Positions 41,530-48,503 of a DNA stretch of 64,000 nucleotides are shown here, one piece after another (within the stretch, counting starts at the first letter, position 1; each line of letters begins with the position of its first letter). The notes under the pieces were generated by a model that did not search any database, was not told the DNA's origin, and saw only the letters and a list, made by a program, of their open reading frames with translations. Source of the DNA: Krasilnikovia cinnamomea. GTDB lineage: Bacteria; Actinomycetota; Actinomycetes; Mycobacteriales; Micromonosporaceae. The stretch is taken from positions 1-64,000 of the forward strand of contig NZ_SHKY01000002.1 in the NCBI RefSeq assembly GCF_004217545.1, given 5' to 3'. Both the position numbers and the translations under genes were made by a program.

Positions 41530-42441
41530 CTATGCGAGGCGGAACCCTGACTTCGCGCTCAGTCGGACCGGGCCTGTGACGAAGCATTGGTGGCGCAGTC
41601 GCACCGGTGAGGCGTGGCCCCAGCCGCGGATGGTGTCGATAGCGATCTCGGCGACACGCGCGCCGCTGTCGGGTTCCAGCGGCAGGCTCGGGTAATCGGT
41701 CGACTGGGTCGTGTTGTAGACGACCGAATGGACGTGGACGCCGTCGGAGTTGAACGAGCCCGCCACCATGTGATCGCCGTCCGCCTCGGAGATCTCCCAG
41801 CCCACGTGCGGCACGTAGTCGAGCAGAAGCGGCAGGTCCGCGGAGAGCGAAGCGAACAGCTCGCGCAGGCTCGTCTCGAACTCATCCCAGGTGTCGGCCA
41901 TCCGGGCGTCGTAGCTCATCATGCCCAGCAGCGACTTGCAGGCGTCGCTGTTCACGTCGGGCTCGGCGTTCCAGAGGTCGGTGGGCTGCCAGTCCGGACT
42001 CCACTCGGCGTCGCTGTACTCCTGCGCCTCGGCCGGCTCGGCGGGCTCCACCCGCAGGGTCACCGACGGGCGTCGGATGTCGCGTTCCAGCCGCACGCGC
42101 GGGTTGCGCCAGAACGCCCATGCGTGCGGGCCACCGACCATCGCCGGTGGCCCGAGCACGGCGACCACAGCCGCTAGCGTGGCGGCGTGCAGCGGCGCCA
42201 GTTCGTCGGCGGCGCAGGTCTCGGTGATCTGGAGATCGGTCTGCTCGCCGTAGCCGTAATCCTCCTGGCCGTAGCTGACCTTCGTGGATCGTGCACGGGC
42301 CGGGCCGCCGGTCTCGATGATGAGGCTGTGCTGATTCTCGCGGATGGACCAGCCGGCGGCACCGGCGATCCGCTCGATGTCGGCACGCGACCACGCCCCG
42401 AAATCTTGCCCGACCAGCGTCCCGGCAACGTCTTGGATCAT
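41530..42441 (-). CDS. Hypothetical protein, last gene of the prim-pol operon
   Basis: A 303-aa acidic protein. The N-terminal part (WSRADIERIAGAAGWSIREN, then TDLQITETCAADELAPLHAA) is alpha/beta. A Trp-rich centre and a C-terminal HVGWEISEADGDHMVAGSF segment follow. It has no membrane helix. ATG 42441 overlaps the stop of the upstream gene in ATGA, proving co-translation. Domain similarity to DUF6301-type proteins is suspected but not certain. Function unknown. Confidence 0.65.
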   Translation of the reverse strand: MIQDVAGTLVGQDFGAWSRADIERIAGAAGWSIRENQHSLIIETGGPARARSTKVSYGQEDYGYGEQTDLQITETCAADELAPLHAATLAAVVAVLGPPAMVGGPHAWAFWRNPRVRLERDIRRPSVTLRVEPAEPAEAQEYSDAEWSPDWQPTDLWNAEPDVNSDACKSLLGMMSYDARMADTWDEFETSLRELFASLSADLPLLLDYVPHVGWEISEADGDHMVAGSFNSDGVHVHSVVYNTTQSTDYPSLPLEPDSGARVAEIAIDTIRGWGHASPVRLRHQCFVTGPVRLSAKSGFRLA

Positions 42442-42683
42442 GGCGGCGATGATAGCCAGGACGGGCAGCGGCACCGATACCCGTTCGTTAGGCCCGGCCC
42501 ATGGCCGCGGTCGACACCCGAAGCGGCGGCCGGTAGTTCCGCGTCGAGGTACAACGAGACGCCGTCCCCCGACCGTCGCCGATAGGGGCGGCTGGTGCGG
42601 GTGATGGTGAACGCCTCGGCGAGCGCAGCCGCCGCGGCGTGCAGCTCGTCGACGTCGCCGGCTTCCAGGCGCAGCCGGATCAC
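42438..42683 (-). CDS. Small hypothetical protein coupled to prim-pol
   Basis: An 81-aa protein with an N-terminal beta strand (IRLRLEAGDVDELHAAAAAL) and YRRRSGDGVSLYLDAELP. The last 30 residues are low-complexity. GTG 42683 overlaps the prim-pol stop (GTGA), and its stop overlaps the next start (ATGA). Both overlaps support it as a real operon member despite its small size. Function unknown. Confidence 0.6.
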   Translation of the reverse strand: MIRLRLEAGDVDELHAAAAALAEAFTITRTSRPYRRRSGDGVSLYLDAELPAAASGVDRGHGPGLTNGYRCRCPSWLSSPP

Positions 42684-43240
42684 GCGGTCGCCGCCGGAGC
42701 CGCGGTGGGCAGGGCGAGCAGGTCGGCGATCCACTCGGGTACCGGCGCGATCGACACGTCGCGGATGACGACGTACGGCACGCCGCCGATGCGCGAGCCG
42801 GGGCCGACGAGGTGCCCGCCGGTGTGCCGGCCGGGCCCGCGGGTGTCGATGCTCGGGCCCAGCGGGGACCGGCCGCCGGAGGTGCTGCCGATGATCCGCC
42901 CGTCCGGCACCCGCAGGTACAGGTGCAGGCCGCCGCGCGGGGTCCGCACGGTGTACGTGTCCGGCCAGGGCTGGCCGTAGCGGTCGCATACCGCCTGGAA
43001 CTGGGCGATGCCGTCCGGCTTGCCGGGGTGCCGGTCCAGGTCGATGCCGAGCAGTCGGGAGGCGCGGCAGCCGATGCCGACGTTGTCGCCCGGGCGCCAC
43101 GTGGCCGCCACCACGGCCGGGTCGCTCGAGCACCGACGCTGCCAACCCGGCTCGGGGCGCTTCTCGCCGGGCGGCAGGCCGAACACCGCCAGACCGGCCG
43201 CCAGGGCGATCGCGGGATCCGGGTCAGCAGTTGCAGCCAT
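42680..43240 (-). CDS. Primase-polymerase (bifunctional prim-pol, N-terminal type)
   Basis: A 186-aa archaeo-eukaryotic primase-like domain, as in actinomycete element replication proteins of the Pra/prim-pol kind. The catalytic acidic pair lies in LLGIDLDRH (Asp67, Asp69), and the conserved His106 in RTPRGGLHLYLR. It lacks the helicase part seen in longer versions, so it would act with a separate helicase or only prime. It would make primers or extend DNA during element replication. ATG 43240 overlaps the upstream Cys-rich gene by 17 nt. Confidence 0.88.
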   Translation of the reverse strand: MAATADPDPAIALAAGLAVFGLPPGEKRPEPGWQRRCSSDPAVVAATWRPGDNVGIGCRASRLLGIDLDRHPGKPDGIAQFQAVCDRYGQPWPDTYTVRTPRGGLHLYLRVPDGRIIGSTSGGRSPLGPSIDTRGPGRHTGGHLVGPGSRIGGVPYVVIRDVSIAPVPEWIADLLALPTAAPAATA

Positions 43241-43934
43241 AAGGCCCACCCGCGCCGCACTCCTCGCAGCCTTCCGGTTCCGGTTCGTCGCCGCAGGTGC
43301 AGCGGTAGCCAGCCTTGGCGCCGCACTCGAAACAGCCCGGGTCGTACCCGTCGTCATACCCGCCCTCGGAGAAGTTGGGGTGCCGGACGTTGTCGTAGAC
43401 GATGGTGCCGTTGGGGCCGGCCTCGCCCCACGGGATCGCGGGCAGTTCCACGCTCGTGGTCAGGGCCTCGCCGCAGACGTTGCACTCGTACTCGTCCTGC
43501 CAGTCGGCGACAGCGAACATGCCGCCGGGGTACCGGTCGACGTGGATGTACAGGCCGGGGCACCGGTCCGGGCCGTCGTCGTCTTCGCCGCACTGGAGAG
43601 CATGCAGGCACTTGCCGCTGCAGCGGCACGGGCGGGCCGGGCTGACCGGCCGCCAGTGGGCCTCAACTTGGGCGCGCTGCTGTGGGGTGGCGTCGGCGGG
43701 CAGGACCCGCCAGCCCAACTCCTCGGCGACCACCGGGGTCCAGCGGGAGCTGGCGCCCTCCGGTCGGATCAGCTCGTCCGGATACGGCACGAGCAGCTGC
43801 GGATCGATCTCCAGCACCGCGACCGCCGGGCGGGCCGCCACGGCGTCCAGAGCCCGGGCCGCGGTGGTGTAGTTCTCCCCGGTCTCGGTCATCCGCGCTC
43901 TGATGGCCTTCTTGCGGGGGCTGTCGCTGACCAT
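43224..43934 (-). CDS. Cys-rich zinc-ribbon protein upstream of prim-pol
   Basis: A 236-aa protein. The N-terminus (SPRKKAIRARMTETGENYTT then AARAL) is a basic helical segment seen in many actinomycete mobile-element proteins. Cysteines follow in CRCSGKC, YECNVCGEAL, CFECGAKAGYRCTC and a final CEECGAGGPYGCNC, sufficient for three or four zinc ribbons. It heads the four-gene minus-strand operon. DNA or RNA binding in replication is the likely job, but unproven. Confidence 0.72.
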   Translation of the reverse strand: MVSDSPRKKAIRARMTETGENYTTAARALDAVAARPAVAVLEIDPQLLVPYPDELIRPEGASSRWTPVVAEELGWRVLPADATPQQRAQVEAHWRPVSPARPCRCSGKCLHALQCGEDDDGPDRCPGLYIHVDRYPGGMFAVADWQDEYECNVCGEALTTSVELPAIPWGEAGPNGTIVYDNVRHPNFSEGGYDDGYDPGCFECGAKAGYRCTCGDEPEPEGCEECGAGGPYGCNC

Positions 43935-44252
43935 GACGGTGTCCTCTCAGCACGAGCAAGACCCACGCTCTCGCCCGGCGAAGGTCACGTCAGGCATGAC
44001 AGATCAGGGCGCGATCCGGGGGACCTTGTCCTCATCGCCGCCCGGCAGCGTAGGTGCCGAAGGCTCGGAGTGCGGCGGGCGCAACCGCCATCACGAAGGC
44101 TAACGGCCGGGTCCGACACTTTTCCACGCAGGCGGTGTTCGCGCTGCTCAGCCGGCCAGGTCGCCAGCAAAGCCCGCATTGGACATCGCGCCTGCCGCGC
44201 GGATCTTCGTCCGCCGGCCCCTGCTCCGTGAGGGCGGTCCACCTCCACCACA

Positions 44253-44287
44253 CTCTATCGTGGAAAATAATATGCTATTCGATAGAG
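44253..44287 (+). promoter_or_regulatory. Promoter/operator element, site b
   Basis: CTATCG (44255-44260) and CGATAG (44280-44285) are 19 nt apart with TAATAT (44268-44273) in the middle. It lies 29 nt before the gene at 44316, in a 381-nt divergent gap where nothing else is recognised. Confidence 0.7.
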
Positions 44288-44315
44288 GGTGCGCCATACT
44301 CCCAGGAGGACGTTG

Positions 44316-45239
44316 ATGACCGCCGACGCGCACCACCACACCGCCGCCGCTCACGGCGCCGAGCAGGTCGCGCAGGAGCCCGTCGCCCCGACGGCGCTGC
44401 GCGCCCGGTACGCCAGGCTGCGGGCCTTCGCCGACGCCCACCTCGGCGACCCGGCCGAGCAGGCCGTGGCACGCCAGCGGATGGAGGACCTCGAGAGCCG
44501 CTATCCCGACATCGCCGAGGCCCCCGAGCCGGCGCGCATCGATCCGTGCAGCGAGGACGCCCGCAGCTGGGGGCACGTGGACATCCCGGGATCGGCAGGG
44601 CTGGGCCGTATCCGCACCGAGATCGCGATCGCCGTCATCAGGGCGCACGACGTCGACACGACGCGGGTGGACTGGCGGCACCGCGACGGCGATACCCGGC
44701 TGGCGTTCTACGGACTGCGACCCGTGGTCGAGCACCTCACGGCCAGCCTGCCCGGGGTGCTGCAGCGACTGGACGCGGCCGCGCTGGCGGCGACGCGCCG
44801 ATACCGGGCGTGGCTGCGCGAGGGCGACGACAGCGAACCGGCCTGGCACGCCAGCATGTGCCGCTGGTGGCGGCGCGACTACCTCGCCAGCGCCGGCGCG
44901 GCGTACGCCGCGGAGCTACGCCAGCTCGGCCGGCCCCGCGAGCTGACCGCAGGGCCGCAGCAGAGCGCACCGGCCACGATGGGCCACCACAACGCGTACG
45001 AGATCGCCGGCCAAGACGTCCGGCTGCTGGACCAGGCGCCGCGACGGGCCGCGCACGCCGTCGTCATGGCCACGCAGGCCGCGATCGCCGCCCACCGTCG
45101 CCGCCCGGTGACCGGCCACCCACGACAGCCGGCGCTCGAGCAGCCACCGCGACGCGGGCTCGCGACCACCACGCCACCTGCAGGCCCGGGCGAAGACGCG
45201 GACGGCCCGCCAGGGCTGCCGCAACAGGCCCGCGTCTGA
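44316..45239 (+). CDS. Hypothetical protein under the island promoter
   Basis: A 307-aa soluble, helical protein with a His-rich start (TADAHHHTAAAHG), Arg-rich helices (LRARYARLRAFADAHLGDPA) and an alpha/beta centre (RIRTEIAIAVIRAHDVDTTR). It ends in a disordered Pro/Gly tail. AGGAGG lies 5 nt before the ATG. It is driven by promoter b. Nothing points to catalysis; the Trp-containing CRWWRRDYLASAG may be a nucleic-acid contact. Function unknown. Confidence 0.68.
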   Translation: MTADAHHHTAAAHGAEQVAQEPVAPTALRARYARLRAFADAHLGDPAEQAVARQRMEDLESRYPDIAEAPEPARIDPCSEDARSWGHVDIPGSAGLGRIRTEIAIAVIRAHDVDTTRVDWRHRDGDTRLAFYGLRPVVEHLTASLPGVLQRLDAAALAATRRYRAWLREGDDSEPAWHASMCRWWRRDYLASAGAAYAAELRQLGRPRELTAGPQQSAPATMGHHNAYEIAGQDVRLLDQAPRRAAHAVVMATQAAIAAHRRRPVTGHPRQPALEQPPRRGLATTTPPAGPGEDADGPPGLPQQARV

Positions 45240-45296
45240 CGGGCTCTCGCACCGCCACCACCGCCGCCGCGAAAGAGCCGGATCAATCCCCTTCCC

Positions 45297-45331
45297 TCCT
45301 ATCGTAGTTCATATTATGCTTTACGATAGGA
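45297..45331 (+). promoter_or_regulatory. Promoter/operator element, site c
   Basis: TCCTATCG (45297-45304) and CGATAGGA (45324-45331) form perfect 8-bp arms 19 nt apart, with TATTAT (45312-45317) between. The downstream ATG is at 45357. Confidence 0.75.
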
Positions 45332-45356
45332 ACTGATCGGGGAGGCGACGAGGACC

Positions 45357-46478
45357 ATGGACCACATTCCGGGCGTGGGGCGGCGTGAGCTGTCGAGGCT
45401 GCTGCACGAGGTCCTGGGCAACGTCCCGGTGGACGGCGTTGGGCTTTTCGGCCTGACGCATCCGGTCGGGTCCGCGGGCCCGGCCGTCGTGGTCGGCCCG
45501 CCGTCACCGCTGGCGGCCGGGCCGTGGCGGGCGCCCGATCCGCGGCGGGTGCCGGCGATCCGGGGCATGATCAGCTACTGGCTCAAGGTCCAGGGCCGCA
45601 ACTTCTACCGGGCGATGATCGAGTCCGGCTGTCAGTCGCAAGGGGTCAATCCCGGCGCCTCACTGGCCGACAACGTCGCCGCACTGGCCAGCCAGGAGCA
45701 CGCCCGCGTCGCCGACGGCTCGCTGTACTGGGTGAGCCCGGAGATGACGCAGCTGGCCATCCACGCGGGACGGCAGCTGCCGCGCCACGAGCTGTACCCG
45801 TACGACGCTCCGTCCGAGCGCGGCTTCGTGGTCTTCGCCGAGCCCCTGGCCCGTTTTCCGTCGCAGTGGGGAACGTCGATCGAGATCGCCGCGGTCAGCT
45901 GGGGTCCGTGGGACGGCCCGACCCCGCGGCCAGCCGCGTGGCACCCGGGCGGAGTGTGGTTCACCTTCTGGGCGGCGCAGCCGCACGCGCGATACCTCGG
46001 CGAGTGCCGGCAGACCGCCGTCGAGCTGGGACTGACCGCCATGGACCCGCTGCTGCCCGACAACGAGGCGGGCTGGCCGTTCGGGGAGCTGCCCCGCATC
46101 GAGTTCCCGCCCGACACGACGGCCGCGTGGGCGCTGACGGTACGCGCGGCATGGCTGCTGATGCAGCAGCCGTTCACGCAGACCACCACCGCGGCGGCGC
46201 CGCCCACCCTCAAGCCCAAGCTGCGGCGCGCACGGGTCAGCACTGACGGGGTGCAGATCATCCGGATGCGACCGCGCCAGCGCACCGGCACCGGCCCCGG
46301 CCGCGCCCCCGACAGCTACCGGTGGTCCCACCAGACCGAGGTCACCGGGCACTGGCGCCGCTACCACGTCGGCCCCGGCCGGACCCGGATCGAGCACCGC
46401 TGGATCGACCCGTACTTCGCCGGACCCAGCGACAAACCGCTGCGCAAGATCGAAAAGGTTCGCGTCTGGAACCGCTGA
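45357..46478 (+). CDS. Hypothetical protein of the replication/defence island
   Basis: A 373-aa soluble protein. It begins MDHIPGVGRRELSRLLHEVL and has a Trp-rich, beta-like central region (AVSWGPWDG, GVWFTFWAAQPHARYLG). The Arg-rich C-terminus, HWRRYHVGPGRTRIEHRWID followed by PYFAGPSDKPL, is a conserved phrase in actinomycete phage and element proteins, as far as I recall. GGGGAGG precedes the ATG by 13 nt. It is transcribed from promoter c. Function unknown; a nucleic-acid role is possible. Confidence 0.7.
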   Translation: MDHIPGVGRRELSRLLHEVLGNVPVDGVGLFGLTHPVGSAGPAVVVGPPSPLAAGPWRAPDPRRVPAIRGMISYWLKVQGRNFYRAMIESGCQSQGVNPGASLADNVAALASQEHARVADGSLYWVSPEMTQLAIHAGRQLPRHELYPYDAPSERGFVVFAEPLARFPSQWGTSIEIAAVSWGPWDGPTPRPAAWHPGGVWFTFWAAQPHARYLGECRQTAVELGLTAMDPLLPDNEAGWPFGELPRIEFPPDTTAAWALTVRAAWLLMQQPFTQTTTAAAPPTLKPKLRRARVSTDGVQIIRMRPRQRTGTGPGRAPDSYRWSHQTEVTGHWRRYHVGPGRTRIEHRWIDPYFAGPSDKPLRKIEKVRVWNR

Positions 46479-46534
46479 CCCGCCCGTCACGGCGCGCGGC
46501 CCGGGCCTCCCCCTTTTTCACACCTGGAGGTCGT

Positions 46535-47071
46535 GTGCCCATCCATCTGCCCGCTCCCGCACACCGGCCCGGCGGCCCTGACGGGCGCGGCTGGAACCGC
46601 TTGTCTCTCAACGCCCACATCGGCGCCGACCGTGGCCAGTGCGCGCTGAGGCCGCTCTCCTATCCGACGCTGGTGGAGTCGCAGGACACCCGCCGGGCGC
46701 GGTGGGGCGGGTACGGCCCATGCGTCGCCACCGGCGATTGCCGGGCCTGCCCGGTCCCGACCGCGGCACCCCGCCGGCTCGACGCACCCGGCGATCGGGT
46801 CCTGGTCCGCCTGCGACCCGGGCGCCTGTACGGGTCGGGCCTCGGTGCGCAGGTCACCCCGGAGCAGCCGGTTGTGATGGCCGACGCCGGACAGGGCTGG
46901 CAGGCCGCCGGCGAGCCGTGGAGCTGGCATCAGCTTGCGCGTGTCGCGGGCTGGCGGGTCGGCCGCCCTCACCGTGCGAGCACGGCCCCGGGTTCTGGCT
47001 GCACCGCGCGCAGCCGTGTCCCCCGAAAGCGATTGTCGATAGCGGCCGTTGACCAGCGGCGGCACACTTGA
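46535..47071 (+). CDS. Hypothetical protein, possibly frameshifted near its end
   Basis: A 178-aa protein with CVATGDCRACPVPTAAPRRL (one probable metal site) and RLRPGRLYGSGLGAQVTPEQ. From about residue 145 the encoded text becomes Arg/Ser-rich. In the neighbouring frame the DNA instead reads CEHGPGFWLHRAQPC and PPKAIVDSGR with a stop at 47050-47052, which looks more natural. This suggests an indel near 46970. The GTG at 46535 has TGGAGG 4-5 nt upstream. Confidence 0.6.
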   Translation: MPIHLPAPAHRPGGPDGRGWNRLSLNAHIGADRGQCALRPLSYPTLVESQDTRRARWGGYGPCVATGDCRACPVPTAAPRRLDAPGDRVLVRLRPGRLYGSGLGAQVTPEQPVVMADAGQGWQAAGEPWSWHQLARVAGWRVGRPHRASTAPGSGCTARSRVPRKRLSIAAVDQRRHT

Positions 47072-47072
47072 T

Positions 47073-47110
47073 GTTGAGGCCGGCGCTTCCCCCGTGGCGC
47101 CGGCCTCAAC
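47073..47110. terminator. 14-bp perfect hairpin
   Basis: GTTGAGGCCGGCGC pairs completely with GCGCCGGCCTCAAC around 10 nt, just after the stop of 46535-47071 and between convergent genes. It very likely terminates transcription in both directions, although it has no U-tract. Confidence 0.75.
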
Positions 47111-47202
47111 ACTGCCCGCGCCTCATAACGCGCCGATGTGGACGCTCAGCCGGGCCTGGCCACGACAGCAGCCCCTACCCGCCGGGCCGATCGGGGGTTA
47201 TC

Positions 47203-47556
47203 TCATCCCCGGAAGAGTTTCCGCAACCACGCCCCACGCGGCCGCGGGGCCGGGGGTGTGACCGCGAGGATCTCGCCGTCGAAGTAGTCACGGACCTCAA
47301 CCTGGTACCCGTGTGCCGTCAGCGTTTCCGCGTGCTGACGCATCTTCGGCGGCCACACCCGGAGCGGGTCGATGTGGAAACCGCCGACGGAATGGGGGCC
47401 TCCACTCTTCCCGACTGAGACCTCGAAGCCGCCTTCGTAGTGGTCCTCTTCGCGGCTGGGGTCGTAGTCGCGGCCGCCGTGTTGCCGCAGCAGGCTGCGG
47501 ATTCGTTCCGCTTCTCGCTCAGCGTCTCGCCGCTGCTGGTCAGCCGTACCGCCCAT
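47203..47556 (-). CDS. Small hypothetical protein
   Basis: A 117-aa protein. The first 35 residues are a charged helix (QQRRDAEREAERIRSLLRQH). The remainder is alpha/beta with HIDPLRVWPPKMRQHAETLT and the strand GYQVEVRDYFDGEILAVTPP. It is convergent with the upstream gene and divergent from the one driven by promoter d. No motif is known. Function unknown. Confidence 0.62.
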   Translation of the reverse strand: MGGTADQQRRDAEREAERIRSLLRQHGGRDYDPSREEDHYEGGFEVSVGKSGGPHSVGGFHIDPLRVWPPKMRQHAETLTAHGYQVEVRDYFDGEILAVTPPAPRPRGAWLRKLFRG

Positions 47557-47634
47557 GACGGAGACCGTAGCGGAGCAGTGACAACCGGTGCATCACGACC
47601 GCAGGCCCATCCACAGCCGACAACACCCCTTTCC

Positions 47635-47669
47635 GCTATCGCATCTCATATTATGCTGTCCGATAGAGC
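47635..47669 (+). promoter_or_regulatory. Promoter/operator element, site d
   Basis: CTATCG (47636-47641) and CGATAG (47661-47666) are 19 nt apart, with TATTAT (47649-47654) between. The gene start is at 47757. On the other side lies the divergent gene at 47556. Confidence 0.75.
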
Positions 47670-47756
47670 GGCAGGGTGCCGCGCTGCGGTTCCCGGTCCG
47701 CGGCTCAGGACCGAGGCCGCATGATCTCGGCTCGACCAGGAAGAGGAACACGTTCG

Positions 47757-48503
47757 ATGCAGCAGCTGATCACGACCGCAGCAGGGCGCCGGCTGACGGT
47801 CACCGCAACGGCGAACGAGTACGGCCGGGTCGTCTACGAGGTGGCCAAGGTGGGCGCGTTCACCCTTGACCCCGAGGTGTACGCCCACGACCCCGGCGAC
47901 ACCCGGCAGCGAGTACATCTGCGCTACGGCCGGGTCGACGGCCCCGATCCCTACCGCGACCGGGACCTTCCCGACGCGCCGGTCGTCTGCACCGTCGTGC
48001 TCGGCGGCGCCGCCACGTTCAGCGTCCAGCACCTGGACGAGCCGAGCTGGCGGTGGCTGTCGATGTGCCGGGCCGGTGGCGGGTCCGCCCCGGACGGCAC
48101 CCGCCGCCGGACCGCGGACATCGTGCGCGCCCTGGTCACCGACTGGCTGGCCCGCGACGACCACGACGAGCTGCGCGGCTTCCACGCCTGGCACCTGGCC
48201 CCGTCGCGGATCGCCAACGCCCGACACAGCATCCAGCGGCTCCAGCGGGTGATCGCGCCGCGGCTGAGCGAGCTGGCGGCCGAGCACCACCGACGTGACC
48301 AGCAGTTGGCCATCCGCGGCGAGGCGCCGGCGGCGCTGGCGCAGTTCCCGGACCCGCAGACCCGCGAGGGGCAGGCCATCCTCGCGCTGCACGCCGAGCT
48401 CGAGCAGCTGCGCCGACAGCACCGGCGGCTGTCCGCCGTCGACGTCGCCGAGTGCGTGCAGGCGTGGCTCGGCGCGCAGGGGCTGCCCCTGGACGTCGTA
48501 TGA
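47757..48503 (+). CDS. Hypothetical protein coupled to the PP-loop fusion
   Basis: A 248-aa soluble protein. The N-terminal 90 residues are beta-rich (LTVTATANEYGRVVYEVAKV, CTVVLGGAATFSVQHLDEP). A helical region follows with IVRALVTDWLARDDHDELRG and a long coiled-coil-like end (AILALHAELEQLRRQHRRLS). GAGGAA lies 9 nt before the ATG. It overlaps the next gene by 4 nt, so it is co-translated with the DUF6884/PP-loop fusion and may be its partner. Function unknown. Confidence 0.68.
   Translation: MQQLITTAAGRRLTVTATANEYGRVVYEVAKVGAFTLDPEVYAHDPGDTRQRVHLRYGRVDGPDPYRDRDLPDAPVVCTVVLGGAATFSVQHLDEPSWRWLSMCRAGGGSAPDGTRRRTADIVRALVTDWLARDDHDELRGFHAWHLAPSRIANARHSIQRLQRVIAPRLSELAAEHHRRDQQLAIRGEAPAALAQFPDPQTREGQAILALHAELEQLRRQHRRLSAVDVAECVQAWLGAQGLPLDVV

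Noticed and set aside
41630..41650. Additional CGATAG hits (for example near 41638 and 47035)
   Set aside because: They lack the paired CTATCG arm at 19 nt and the TATTAT box, and lie in coding DNA.
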